Below the pieces are notes generated by a model, which worked only from the letters and a program-made list of their open reading frames with translations, was not told the DNA's origin and did not search any database. Shown in pieces: positions 48,985 through 60,813 of a stretch of 64,000 nt of DNA. The stretch lies in NCBI GenBank assembly GCA_014898415.1, contig RCTD01000018.1:1059001-1123000 (forward strand), in the 5' to 3' direction. Both the position numbers and the translations under genes were made by a program. Source of the stretch: Stromatinia cepivora. Its lineage: Eukaryota; Ascomycota; Leotiomycetes; Helotiales; Sclerotiniaceae. Within the stretch, counting starts at the first letter, position 1. Each line of letters begins with the position of its first letter.

Positions 48985-50427
48985 ATGCTTGACGAGAACC
49001 TCCCCACCTTCTTCTTTAAAGCATCAACCGATACTCCTCTCTCAACCCCCATCTTCCTACGAAAAGATGGCTCCGACCTACAGCCCGAATACTTGTTCCG
49101 CCGACCCGATACCAATCTGCCAGCCTCGAAAAACTGCTACGCAGTAGCCCTTTACGATTCTTGTAACCCTGAAGTCCTCTATGCAGAAGTACTAGTCCAG
49201 CCCGAGTGGACCCAACCTACTCTTTCCCAGGCCGAAGTTCGTGCTCAAAATGGCATTCCTGCTCCTCCAGTACCAATCGTTCCAAATAGTTTTACAGTCC
49301 AGTTATACAATCCTGATCAACAAGTACTGGTGAAACAGATACCCGGTTCATGGAATAGTTCGGCGTATTGGGAATTTGAGATGCCTCAAATCAGTTTCCG
49401 GGCTCCTTCTGCCTCGGCGCTTGATAGAAGTCAGAGTGATCCAGCAGCGTCGGATTTTACACCCAAGGTCGCGTTTAAGTGGAAGAGAGATGGGAAGTTC
49501 TCCAAAGATTTGTCATGTTTCCTGGTTGGAAAAACGGCAGAAGGTAGAAGAAATAAGGAGCCAGATATACCAATTGCCATGTTTAAAGGGGGCAAAGATC
49601 TTACGATCTATCAACCCAATATGCATCGAGTTGATGTCGAAGATTTCAAGGGTTTAGAAGTAGTACTTTTATTATCGGCCGCAGTTATCAAGGACATATT
49701 CTTCAATCCCAGTCGCGAAATGTTCAATATAAGTTCACCAAATACAAATCCAGGCCCGTCCCGAAAACGCAATAATAGTGGCCCCGTTATCCGCGAAAAT
49801 GGTAGAACAGCAATCTCCCCCGTAATGGCCGGAGGTGTCATAACCAGTCTTCCACCTCGCCGTACCTCATATCCTCTCCCACCCGGACCCTCTCCACCTT
49901 CAACAGTAAACCCACGCACACAGTGGGAAATCGACGCCGAAACCGCGCGTCTAAAAGCTCTAGTTGAAGCTGAAGAACGAGAACGCCAACGTCTTGAATT
50001 ATTGGAGGAGCAACGTATCAAGAAAATGTTAGAAGAGGAAGAAAGGGAACAGAGGAGGAGAGATGCGGAAATCGCAAAGGAAACGGAACGCTTGAGAAAA
50101 CAATATGGCGTCACACCAGTCAACGGGCCTGTCAACGGAAATTCAACACAGAGAATACAATTTGCCCCGCAGCAAGTACCGCAGAGACCAACAATCACAA
50201 CTCCTTATAGTGCGCCGCCGCCAATACCAAGACCTGTGAGTACGGGTCCGTCTAATTTTACCATGACGAATGGTTGGTTTGGTGGGTCTTCTTCTTCGCA
50301 GTCGAAACCGCCAAAGCAGCAACAGGGGAATAGTCCGTATTTGCAAGCTCCTGGTAATGGGGCGGCGAGCTCGAGTGGATTTTTTGGAGGGAAGAAGATG
50401 CAGAAGAAGAGGAGTGTTTTCTTTTAG
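48985..50427 (+). CDS. Conserved fungal protein of unknown function
   Basis: An intronless 480-residue protein from the ATG at 48985 (MLDENLPTFFFKASTDTPL). The N-terminal half is compact and looks globular, with a repeated Phe/Trp pattern (YWEFEMPQISFRAPS, AFKWKRDGKFSKDLSCFLVG, KEPDIPIAMFKGGKDLTIYQ, LEVVLLLSAAVIKDIFF). It is followed by a Pro-rich linker and a highly charged alpha-helical segment at about 320-375 (EAEERERQRLELLEEQRIKK), probably a coiled coil. The C-terminus is a Gly/Ser/Pro/Gln-rich region ending FGGKKMQKKRSVFF. I do not recognise a named family. The codon pattern and length make it a real gene. An in-frame TTG just upstream (48970) is not used as start. Confidence 0.85.
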   Translation: MLDENLPTFFFKASTDTPLSTPIFLRKDGSDLQPEYLFRRPDTNLPASKNCYAVALYDSCNPEVLYAEVLVQPEWTQPTLSQAEVRAQNGIPAPPVPIVPNSFTVQLYNPDQQVLVKQIPGSWNSSAYWEFEMPQISFRAPSASALDRSQSDPAASDFTPKVAFKWKRDGKFSKDLSCFLVGKTAEGRRNKEPDIPIAMFKGGKDLTIYQPNMHRVDVEDFKGLEVVLLLSAAVIKDIFFNPSREMFNISSPNTNPGPSRKRNNSGPVIRENGRTAISPVMAGGVITSLPPRRTSYPLPPGPSPPSTVNPRTQWEIDAETARLKALVEAEERERQRLELLEEQRIKKMLEEEEREQRRRDAEIAKETERLRKQYGVTPVNGPVNGNSTQRIQFAPQQVPQRPTITTPYSAPPPIPRPVSTGPSNFTMTNGWFGGSSSSQSKPPKQQQGNSPYLQAPGNGAASSSGFFGGKKMQKKRSVFF

Positions 50428-50949
50428 GGGTTAAAAGGGGTTGGTTGAATTTTGAAGGGGAGGGGGAAATTGATTGCTTGAACTTTGTGTGTATAGTTGA
50501 AGATGAATGAGGAGATAAGGATGGGGGAATTTCATTACTGCTGTGATACTGGCATGATTCTGGAGTTAGGATCTGGTTCGGTCTGCTTGGGTGAATGGGA
50601 TCCCTGTATTATCTTCTTCTGATTTGCAGTGGGATTTGGAGTTTTGGGTTGGGAACCTTCGGTGCCGGTGCATGTATGGAGTGGCTTATCGGTTGGTATA
50701 GATCTTTCTCTTTCTCGGGATTTTTACTATGGATAGGTGGTAGGTGGTAGGTAGGATGAATATATAAATGACTTATGACTTATGACATATGACTTATGAT
50801 TTTTGATTTTGATGTGTGGTTTGTAGCTTCCTTCTTCAAGGAAGTCTTTGGTTCGATTTGCTGTTTAGTAGGCCGTTTAGTAGACTGGGTTTTATTATCT
50901 TTTATATGATAAAAATGATGTTTTTGTACTTAATTCAAATCAAATCAAA

Positions 50950-50990
<41 letters not shown>

Positions 50991-52403
50991 AGTTATTTCC
51001 ATCCAGTCGGGAGAAAAGAAAAGTAAAAGGGGAAGAGACAAACTTTTAGTTCTTTCTACTTTACTTGTTCGATTCTCTTTTTTCCCTTCTTCTTCTTCTT
51101 CTTCTCCTCCTTACGCATTTGGCTTTCATATAGGATTTCTAGCTTCTCCTTTCGGATTTTCACTCTCTTATCTAAACTTTCCCCTTTTATATAGTTAGTT
51201 GCTCTTTACATTTTCACCCCTTAGCTTCTATTAATTCATTTATTATTCCCTTTTTTTATCTTTAAGTTTAAGTTTAAGCGATGCACGATATACGATATAT
51301 GATATATACGATGTATATAAACTCAAATTCTAGTAGAGTAGAGTAGTGAGTACAAATTCCTTAAGAAGGGAGGGTAAGACTTTTGGAGTGGATGAGGGAT
51401 GGGAGATATTTTACGCTTTTCGCTTTTCGCTTGCGCTTCCGTTTATACTCGGTCTTTTATATTAGTACGTATGCATATACTAGTTAGTATAGTATAATAT
51501 AGTTTAGTATTACTAAGTAGTTGCACGTATATACTGATAGTACTTAAAAATTTCTTCCTCCACTTGCTTCATCTTGAGTGTGAAGTAGATTAGATTTATA
51601 GCTTATAAGTTGTAGGAATTTAAGTTTTTGTTTGTGTTTGTGAATAGTGGTGTGAGGATATTTTATTGTTATTCTTATTCTGTAGTTAAATGTAAGAAGG
51701 TATAGAGGTATAGCTGTATAGAGGGAGAATATGGTTGGATTTTAGGTATCTTATATTGTTGGTGGAGTTTGGGGTTTGGTGTTTGCTGTATTCAATTGAA
51801 GACGCTACTTAGTTCAAGGAAAGTTAATACCGACTGGCTTATAGTGTTAGATACCTATTTTATTAGTTAGGAAAGAGGAGAGAGGGCTGGTAAAGTAGAT
51901 CAAAAGCGGGATTAGTCTTTACCTTGCTCCTGATTTGTATGGTTACTTGTGCAGATTCGGTATTTTATTATCTAGATATCTGGTTTGAAAGGCTCAAATC
52001 AGGTATGAAATGTGTATTGTCATTCACAATCTTAAGTTGGATTTGTGAGGGTATAAGATAATTCGTACCATTGCCCCTCGCTTCTCCTTGGGCCACAAAG
52101 CAATATTCTTGTATCATTTGTATATTGACCTAGTTGTTGGTACCGATGCTGAAGCATATTGGTATGTGTTGGAGGTCTGGTTTCATGCATGAGCACCCTC
52201 AATCGAATTTGGATTTGATCTAATCCTATGTATGATACCTCTTCATAATCTCTCGCCATCTTTTTGTCCTGCAGCACGGTTTGGCTTCAATGTGCATACC
52301 GTTGCATGATATTTCAACATTCTTGTACTTGTTCTTTCTTTCCTTTCTTTTGCATCCTCCTGCCTCGTGATTTTTCTTCTACGATCTTGAGCTACTCGGA
52401 CTC
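50428..52403. other. Intergenic with simple repeats
   Basis: About 2 kb with the GATT run at 50951-50990, TTC/CTT runs (51060-51110) and ATAT/GTATA words (51280-51320, 51470-51510). No gene supported: the minus-strand frame at 52032-52277 has no motif. Confidence 0.5.
50951..50990. repeat. GATT microsatellite, 10 copies
   Basis: Ten perfect GATT units (40 bp). Confidence 0.95.
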
Positions 52404-55098
52404 ATGACGATGACTTCACCCACATGGAGAAGATTTCTTCATCTTCATACACTGTCTCATGCGTGCGAAGCAATCAGTGGGCTAGTTCGTGAAGAGGGAA
52501 ACGTTAATCTAGTATCAACCATAGCCAATCCTTCCCTCAATGGGATCGAAGCGGCACTTCAGAATACTGAATTTCCTACAAGCTTCAAGCTTACCTATTA
52601 TTTTCTTCGCATTTTTTCTCCCTAATTTCCCTGAGATAACCATCGATATATATTATACAGATATCGATATCCTAGATATTTAAAACAATTATATATAATC
52701 TAAAAACCCTATATTCGTTTTTATTCTCTTATATATTGATTTTTAAAGTAAAATTGTTAGTTTAGATATATAATATAATTATATATTATAGTATACACTT
52801 ATTTTCTAACTTCCTCAATCTTTTTCTAACTTACCTTTTTCAAAATTAACCCTCTTTTCATTTTTGTCATTTATTATATTTATTATATAATACAAAATAT
52901 TTAGAAAAAAAAATAAAAATTTGAAATTCTTCAAAGGTAGAATTCAAATACAAATTGGAATATATATTAATAGAATATCTTCGAATTCAAGAAATTCTAA
53001 AAAATGATAATATATATTTCAAAATTGAAGAGTTTCAATATTTAATATAATTGTTTTTGTATGATTGTATGATATAATGATAATATGAATAATTTAAATT
53101 GAAAAGAATTGAAATGAAGTAATGACCCGTTAATTATTAGTAAAATAAATTAATTAAATAGAGATAGCTTCAATTTCGGATTGTTGTTTTAAGCATTCGT
53201 ATAGTTTGTTTTTATCATATTATATGATTTTCCATTTAATAAAAATGAATCTTTCTTGTATAGTTGTTTATATAACTTGGAGTGTCGATTGGACATTCTT
53301 ATTCTATACCCAAAAAAAACATAGATGATATCCTTTTTATAGGCATCTAAGATGTTTTTTTACATCCTTAGGGTTTCTGCGTGGCTTTAGACTATATAAT
53401 CATAGTAACAGCAAGTCCCTGTATCTCTGATGACTGTCACACTCTCTGTTATATCGGTTGGTATGGTTCGGCATACTTACTCAATACATGTGCTTTCAAA
53501 CTTTTCTCAGAAAGCTCTATTCGCTGTTTAGTATGAAATTTGTGTTTTTAGTCGCGATACCATTCTTCGAAATTGGTTCGATCGTATGCGGCACTGCTGC
53601 ACCGAGATCACAAGATCTAATCGTTGGAATTAGTTAGGGATTTCATAAATACAGATTGTATAAAACTGAGCAGTGTCAATGTAGGGGGCGATTGCTGGCT
53701 TGAAAGCTGCGGGAATATTCTCTGCTACCATGATAATCATTGCGCATTCAAGTCCCGTACATAAGCGGCCTGTGTACAGCTAGTCATCAGCCTTAAACAC
53801 TTGTCCTCGCCTCATTACGGATTCCTTCCCAATCTCTATATCACATCCATCTCCAAGAGCTCCTGGAATAGGTATGCGGTGCTATGTATGGCTTGACCTT
53901 AGTTATTGCCCCCTTGATTGGAGGTGCCTTTTCAGACAAAGTTACTTGGCGCTGGTAAGCGACCCTTCTTAACCCCATTCTCTGAAACTTGGTCGTACGA
54001 AATGCAACGCAATCATTTACACAGGTGGTTCTACATTAAAATTCTTATCAGCGGATTCAGTGCTTTTGTTATTCTCTTCTTGAAGTTATCATTGCAGCCT
54101 CATACTGACCAAAAGAAGCTCGCTTAGCTTTCTTCAAACCTTTTGGCAACTCGATCTTATTGGCACATTACTTTTTGTCCCAAGTATGGTAGGTTTGTTT
54201 GCTATTGGCGCTTCAATGGGGAGGATGGCACATATTTCTAGAACGATGGCTGTGTTATCACCTTGTTTGTCATATTCGGTATAGCATTTATTGCTTTTGT
54301 TACCGTTCAGATCCGGATGGGGGAGAATGCAGCAGTACCGCGTAGAGTTGCTTCACCGCGAACAATCGCTTTCAACTCATTATTCCCTCTTCTTCTTAGA
54401 GGTTCCTTCTTTCTCTTGACGTACTTCGTACCCGTCTGGTTTCAAGGAATTAAAGGTAGAAACGCTTTACATTTTGGTGTCGACGGCATGCCCTTAATTC
54501 TTACTACGACTGTTGGTATCATTTTTTCAGGAGCTCTCACTCCAAGTTTGGATTCTATACACCTTATATCTATGCAAGTGTTATCTTAAAATCCATTGGT
54601 ACTGATCTTCTCACCACCCATGTCCCTAGTATCAGCACAGGAAAATGGATCGGGTACCAAGTCATCTTTGGTTTCGGATGAGGTCTAGCATTTTAATTAC
54701 CGCAAATAGCAGCTCAGACTGTTCTCTCTCTAAAAGATAAAGCCCAAGGAGTCGCCATCACATTTTTCGCCTAGCTTTTAGGCGATGCTATTTCCCTTAG
54801 CATAGGCGACGATGTCCTTGGTGACAAACTGATCGAGTATATTGAGGAACTGAATATAGCAAGTGTTAACCGAAGAGTAGTGGTTAGTCTTAGCACGACT
54901 CAGTTGCGTATTTATGTACCTGCTGAGTTTCTTGAACATATAGTGGAAGTCTAAAATCGTGCTTTGGTGGACACCTTTTGGATTACTTCGATTGTGGCGT
55001 GTTTAAGTGCTTTTGGGGCGGCGCGGATGGAATAGAAAAGTGTACATGCTCCCGTTGAGGAAGAAGAAACAGAGCTCATCAGAAACGCTCTCCAGTGA
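52404..55098 (+). pseudogene. MFS efflux-type transporter, split by a transposon-like element
   Basis: Plus-strand relic of a 14-helix MFS transporter. The N-terminal part starts at ATG 52404 and reaches EFPTSFKLT, a 1-nt frameshift, then IIFFAFFLPNF. There a 745-bp element interrupts helix 1. After it, CVALDYIIIVTASPCISDDC continues directly, then IGWYGSAYLLNTCAF, KFVFLVAIPFFEIGSIVCG, IAGLKAAGIFSATMIIIAHS, MYGLTLVIAPLIGGAFSDKV, GSFFLLTYFVPVWFQGIKG, SLKDKAQGVAITFF and LVDTFWITSIVACLSAFGA, ending near 55098. Several stops and frame changes break it (for example TAG after ITFFA, where CAG is expected). It belongs to a different MFS subgroup from the 28-30 kb relic. Not functional. Confidence 0.85.
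52629..53373. mobile_element. AT-rich MITE-like element, copy 2 (745 bp)
   Basis: Aligns along its whole length with 28923-29695 (shared words such as ATATATTGATTTTTAAAGTA and AATGAATCTTTCTTGTATAG). It begins CCCTGAGATAACC and ends CCTTAGGG, and is flanked by TTT on both sides (52626-52628, 53374-53376), a probable 3-bp target duplication. It lies inside the first membrane helix of an MFS gene. It is richer in A+T than copy 1, with T or A at many sites where copy 1 has C or G, showing heavier RIP-type decay. No coding capacity. Confidence 0.8.
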
Positions 55099-55787
55099 GG
55101 CGTGGTTGTCGGGTTACGGTCCGAGAAGCTTAAATTTCTGAGGCTTTATTCTTGCGTGTAACACGACCAATACATGATGCAACCTTGCCTTTGAATCTCA
55201 GCATGGGGTGGCCGTTGAGGATACTCCGCAATCCCATTTTCATTGTTTGATTCAGCGGCCCGCATCCTTGAGTAGATGATATCAGGGTTCAACTTAGCAG
55301 GTCCAGTATTCAGTATATAGGGTGTATAGTGGTATGTATTGCATTGAAGAAATCCATAATAAGGGATATTGAAACTTTCAATAATATTGAAGACAACTAC
55401 AAATGCATTAAGGTACTGAAATCTGGTTGAAATGCATCTAAATCTATAGTATGATATCACTGTCTGTCGTACACCAAATAGACCGCCAGACGATATGCTC
55501 TTCGCGAAAAATCCCATTGTCTAACTGGATATCTCATTACTTATCATCAATAGGTTCCATCTGTTCCAATAATTCTTATTGACCCATCCACCGACTTTTG
55601 AGGGAACACGAATGGAATTATGGTCATCATTCTTCCAGTTTTTTCTAACCTTGCCCTGTTTTTTCTTGGCAATAAAAGCCTTCATTTTCTTTACAATCCT
55701 CCAATCGTGTGATCGATTTCTTACTCCGAGTACCGTCATTTCTTACCATTTAGATCTCAGAGCCCGCTAATAGCCCCATAACTCGTC
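55099..55787. other. Spacer between two pseudogenes
   Basis: No gene recognised. A minus-strand open frame at 55146-55517 lacks motifs. Confidence 0.4.
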
Positions 55788-56649
55788 ATGGCAAGCACCA
55801 CTAAACCCACCGTACTCTTCATTCACCATAGCTGACACAGTCCCAATCATTTCAAATCCATTCAGGATATCTTCGAATCCGAAGGATTTCACACCAAATG
55901 TCCACTCCAGCCGACTTCAATACCAAGCCGGCGCTTCCTGCTTTCTCATTAGCCGATGACGTTAGATTCATTCAAGACTTATCAAAGAAATTGATTGAAG
56001 ATGAGGATAAGGATGTTATTATAGGTAAGCACTCATATGGAGGTATTTTGGGCTCAGAAGCAATCCTTAAATCTTATGGAAAGACCGCCCGCACTAGTCA
56101 TGGGCTCTCTGGTGGTGTGGTCCATCTTCTGTATATGTGTGGTTTCATAATTCCGATTGGAGCCTCGCTTGCTACAGCCCTTGGTGGTGCTCTTCCTTCA
56201 TTCATCAAAGTTGAGGTAAGCCTTGAATTGTAACAACTTCCCCTTTTCTTTTCATACACAGACACACACGTTCCATTGATAATAAATGAGCTATGCTCTT
56301 TCTCGTTCACTCATCGGGAAGACGGCCCCTACAACATGGACGAGCTCGAGTGTCGCTTCTGCAATGATCTCTCTGAAAATCAGAAACAAACCGGATCTTT
56401 GAGTTGGGTCCTCAACTGCCTGCTGTTGCCCGGGTGGCGCCTTTGACCTATACTGCTTATCGGCATCATCCGGTGACTTATCTCAATTGCATTGGTGATT
56501 AGACCTCGCCGATTGAATTACAGAAAATGATAGTGAAGAGAACTGGTCCCGATCTCAAGACTGAGAGGTGTGCGGCGGTCAACTCTCCTCATCTTAGCCA
56601 ACCTGTTACTATTCTTGGTATTTTCAATCAGATTGTAGAGCAGGCTTAA
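55788..56649 (+). pseudogene. Alpha/beta hydrolase, broken
   Basis: Relic of a small alpha/beta-hydrolase (salicylate-esterase/AB-hydrolase type). ATG 55788 opens MASTTKPTVLFIHHS, then TGA where Trp of the oxyanion region is expected, then FKSIQDIFESEGFHTKCPLQ. A frame change near 55905 leads to FNTKPALPAFSLADDVRFIQ, the nucleophile elbow HSYGGILGSEA and GGVVHLLYMCGFIIPIGASL. An apparent intron follows FIKVE. The C-terminal part resumes after a second frame change with VAPLTYTAYRHHPVTYLNCI, GD and a TAG where Gln is expected, then PIELQKMIVKRTG, the NSPHLSQPV segment with the catalytic His, and IVEQA-stop at 56647-56649. At least two nonsense changes and two frame breaks make it dead. Confidence 0.8.
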
Positions 56650-57185
56650 AATAGAAGTTACTCGATCTGAAGCTAGGGCTAGTCTTCGGCATTTAATTTA
56701 GCTCTAGATTTCACTGTCTCCTAATTTCTTTTTGTACCATGAACTCAACGGTGAAAAATGCTAGTGGACATTCAAAGGGAATCTCCCATGTAGTCCTCGA
56801 GCCTTTTTTGAAAATGATTATACTCTTCTCTTCGCTCGTGTTGGAGATGCAGCAATGTTGACAATGAAGGTCCCAACCTGTGGACTGCGCCTGACCAGAT
56901 ATATGTACCTGGGAGTTCCTCCGACGTAGTATTTTGGTGAAATAAACACTGTTCATTAATTAAAAGCGATTTCTGAGGCTAAAGTGAAGGACGAGGCAGC
57001 TGAAACGAAATTGGATGAAGCACAAGAAAGAGCAAGCAGAAATGGCAGTAGAGTGAGTACCTGGAAAACGTGAAGTTTTCGCGAACAGGCTATACGTGTA
57101 ATTTTCTCAGTCGAGGATTGAATGAGCCCAAATATCGTTTCATAACTCGTTTATTGCTCCTGATAGACCCGACGAACTTTCACTT

Positions 57186-57233
57186 CATTCAATCATTCAA
57201 TCATTCAATCATTCAATCATTCAATCATTCAAG
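57186..57233. repeat. CATTCAAT octamer repeat, 6 copies
   Basis: Five perfect CATTCAAT units plus a sixth ending in G. Confidence 0.9.
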
Positions 57234-58658
57234 TATACTTCTTGAACTTCATCAAATAATATTTTCTATCCATCTTCGAAATTTCCACCACCCCAAAATA
57301 TTAACTTCCCCCTCTACTCAGAATTAAACTCAACTCAACTCAACTCACTCTTTCACAATCCTTCCCCCCTACTACCTTCCTATAAATCCAAAGCCAACCA
57401 ACCAACAACAAAATTTACCACTCTTCACGCATTTAAATCCCAAACCACAAAACGAAACCAAACCATCAGATGAAAACAAAACCAAACATCAAACACCAAA
57501 CACCACCGCACTGATAACATCCCCCCAAATCCCCGAAATCCCCGAACTTCCATCCATTAAAACCTTCAAAACTTCCCGAAACGTGCCACACAATGCAACA
57601 AACAATACCTATCCACCCACCCATTACAGCCACAAACCAACCAAGCCCCAAAAATGCTGTTTCGATTATATTATGCTTATGCGGATGGAAATTGATGTCA
57701 GCGCTGTGGACACGAGCCTCTAGGTACCGAAGTTTGAGGTTTGGAGTTTAGGTTAGCTAGGTAATTAGAGTCTTGAGGGAGTTTTTTGTTGGTTGATTTG
57801 AATCTGAATTTGAAGGGGAAATGGAGGAGGGGGAAGTAATAGGGAGGAAGGATTTGGTGGATTTGGGATTTGGGATTTGGGATTTATTATAATATACTAC
57901 GCATAGCAATATGGGTGGATCGGTGGATGGATGGATAGATGGATAGATTGTACCATGTACTTTTCAGTTACAGAAGGCTATGTATGTATGGAGTTGATAG
58001 ATAATTTCCTCAACTGAATATAAAATAAAGTACCCAAGCAACAGAAAAGCCACTCACTATCATAATCCAAGAAACCTAAACCCAAACCAGAACCCGAACC
58101 CGGGTGAGAATATGAGAATATCATAGAATCAAGACTACCCACCTAATAGGTAGCAAGAGATACACATAAATGCATGCACCTCAGTGATGTAAAAGTTTTC
58201 TAATATAGGTAGTATGGAGAAACTAATATCACTGTATTCATATATTACAAAGCTACGTACAGATGACAAACAGATAGGCAATAATCTCTTCTCATACCAC
58301 TTCTACCACCTCCTCATCACCTTTCCCTCCCTCTATAACTTACTCACCTCGTTGCGTTCTCATCCCATCCCATCCCATCTCACCTCATTCCTTCATCTCC
58401 CATGCCACCCCAAATCAAACATTCACGTATTGATTACCCAAAAGCAAATCCATCCAAACCTCATATATTTTAAACAGTGTATTGAGCATTTCTTTTCCAG
58501 CCCAAATCTACCATCTCGTCGATTTTCTAAATTCATTCATCAGTCCGCTTTCCCCAAGTCTTGTAGCCTAAGCACATGTCACCGCTCCACTCCATATCCA
58601 TCTCCATCCCCATCCTCGTCATGACATTACAATATGTTATACCTGTCAATCTCCCCTT

Positions 58659-58700
58659 CCCCCCCCCTTTTCCCAAAAGCCCCCCCCCGCCCCCCCCCCC
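58659..58700. repeat. C homopolymer cluster
   Basis: Three C runs: nine at 58659-58667, nine at 58680-58688 and eleven at 58690-58700, the last two separated by a single G and followed by seven A. It lies about 250 bp beyond the stop of the minus-strand membrane protein gene. Confidence 0.9.
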
Positions 58701-58948
58701 AAAAAAATCAATCAATAAATCATTCATCTATCTATCCAACCAATCAACCAACTACTAAACCCGAAAAAACGTAACAAATGCTCCCCGCTCCACGCTATGA
58801 AAATATCATCGAATCAAGCACCAGGCTGGAACGAACAAATAGGTAGGTAGACATATATATACAACAATGAAATGTAGATTCATAATCCATGAAACTTCAT
58901 CTTTCGTATGTCACGCGCTATGTTCGAGGTCTTCTGTTTCTTATTTAA

Positions 58949-60813
58949 TTAAAACCCAATACTTCGATCCAGAATCGAACTCGGAACACGTGAGCCTCCT
59001 CCAAATTCAATTTCATCGCCAGGGTGATGTCTAAAAGCCGGGTTCTCACTCGCTTTACGTCGATGCGCCTCAGCAAATAAAGGATCGGGAACTTGCGACC
59101 GGTGAGTATACGAAATAGGAATTTCTGGCATTGCTGGTATTTCCATATTACTTTGTTGTTTTCTTTCCACCCGTCCCGTTTGTTGAGCTACCCATGATCT
59201 GACAGTACGAAATCGTGGAGCTGACTCCTCTGACGTTGTTGTGTATATGGTATCTCGGTTCTGTGGCGCACCTTGGGATGCCGTCGTCCAAGAAAATCGA
59301 GAGACTGGATTTTGAGGAGGAGCACTGTTATCGGGCATAACAAGCGAATCGCCAAATCCTGATGATATCGAGGATAAGTAGCTGATATGATTGGATTCTT
59401 TTTGAGAAGGATCATAAGCATTTGAAGATTGTCCTGATAGTCCTGACTGTTGAGATCTAATAGTTCCTATTTGAGAATAATAGAAATCTGCATTGCTTGG
59501 AGGCCCATATGATTGACCGGGACCTGAAACTGGACTGGGAGACATGCCCGACCCCGACTGGCTGCTCCTGCTCGAGTTTTTTCTTTGAAGATCTGTACGT
59601 AACTCTTTCAAATTTACAGTTGCAGAACCTGGACGTCCGAGGGATACTTTATTGTCGGGAGTATTGAAGCCAGCCATTTCCCTTTCAGCATATTTTTCAT
59701 CAATAGGATACCCATTTTGTGAAAGTTTGCCGCTAACATAACTGGGAGGACGACCCGGGCCATCTCTGTTTCTTCTCCATCCATACCAACGAGCTTCTTC
59801 CTCTGATATCTCTCCCCTTGCTAGTCGATTTAACCTCTTCATTCTAATGATGAGATATATAATAGCTCCCAGAATGACGAATATTCCTATTTATAAAGGT
59901 CAGCATTGATTGGCTATCATTCCATTCAAAGCAACAAACCTATTGATCCAGCACTTATCAAAAGCTTCTCTGCTAAAGGACTTAGATCACCATCATTATG
60001 GTCATCTCCGCTGCGGGATTGAGGTGGTATTTCTGAAGGAAGTGATGAAGCGTCATCTTCTAGAGCAGTCGGTGCAGCACTTGCACTGATGGCTTCAAGG
60101 GCACTGAAAGTAGACGTGATAGCCGCAGCGAATTCGCATGGAGCTCCATCGGAAATGGTACATAAACCTTTTCTTCCTGGCTGCCCTGAGCTCGGCATGC
60201 TGAATGCTGTGGATGACCCTGTTGGTAATGAAGATATAGCAGACGTGATGGATATCTGTATATAGTTAGTACACCCACTGACGAAAACCTTTCGTCCTAA
60301 CTCACTGAAGTCGATGGAGAAGATTCCGATGTCGATGTAGAACTTGGGGTAGTGACAACAACGACAGTCGTTACACTCGACGAAGTAGTGATCGTAGTTT
60401 GCGTTGTCCAGGCAGTTGCAGTTTGTGTAGTCCAAGCAGTATCTGTTATTTGGGTCCACGCAGTCTTTGTGACCATTGGAATTGATGAGCTATCTCCATT
60501 CCCATTATCATTGCTGTCTGCATCTCTATTCCCATCATCATCGCTGTCTCCATTTCCATTATTATTGTCGTTTCCATCTTTTTTCACTAATATCAGACCG
60601 TTCAACATGGCGTTTCTTTGAACCAATTGGTTCATATATTGCTCTGATTGCTCTCTCATTGGTGCCATTGTCGTATTCATTCCTCCGGCAAGTCGTCGCT
60701 GCCCGTATCGCGACCGACAGAAGCTAATCGGATATGGACATGAACTGATGAATATTCTCCTTGGTTCGAAGTACAAGAAGAGTGAGCGTGATAATGTAGA
60801 TACCGGATCTCAT
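58949..60813 (-). CDS. Single-pass membrane protein with Ser/Thr-rich ectodomain
   Basis: Proposed exons 60813-60775, 60698-60306, 60255-59940 and 59886-58949 give 561 residues. A short hydrophobic N-terminus (MRSGIYIITLTLL) may start a signal peptide, but the first intron and start are the least certain part. The ectodomain is rich in Asn/Asp then Thr/Ser/Val, with a TAW-TQT repeat (TAWTQITDTAWTTQTATAWT) and one Cys pair (GLCTISDGAPCEF). One membrane helix follows at about 245-270 (GSIGIFVILGAIIYLIIRM) with basic residues on its inner side. The roughly 290-residue cytosolic tail is Ser/Gln/Pro-rich (YGWRRNRDGPGRPPSYVSG). The layout resembles fungal cell-wall stress sensors (Mid2/WSC-like), but no WSC Cys domain is present. 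Function unassigned. Confidence 0.75.

Larger units (their letters stand above)
56650..58948. other. Intergenic, low complexity
   Basis: Includes a short Glu/Ala/Lys-rich open stretch (56968-57052, AKVKDEAAETKLDEAQERAS) of unknown origin, the octamer repeat at 57186-57233, C/A-rich sequence (57300-57660) and C homopolymers (58659-58700). No gene is supported. Confidence 0.45.

Noticed and set aside
49611..50198. Minus-strand frame of 195 residues
   Set aside because: Antisense shadow of the conserved unknown gene at 48985-50427.
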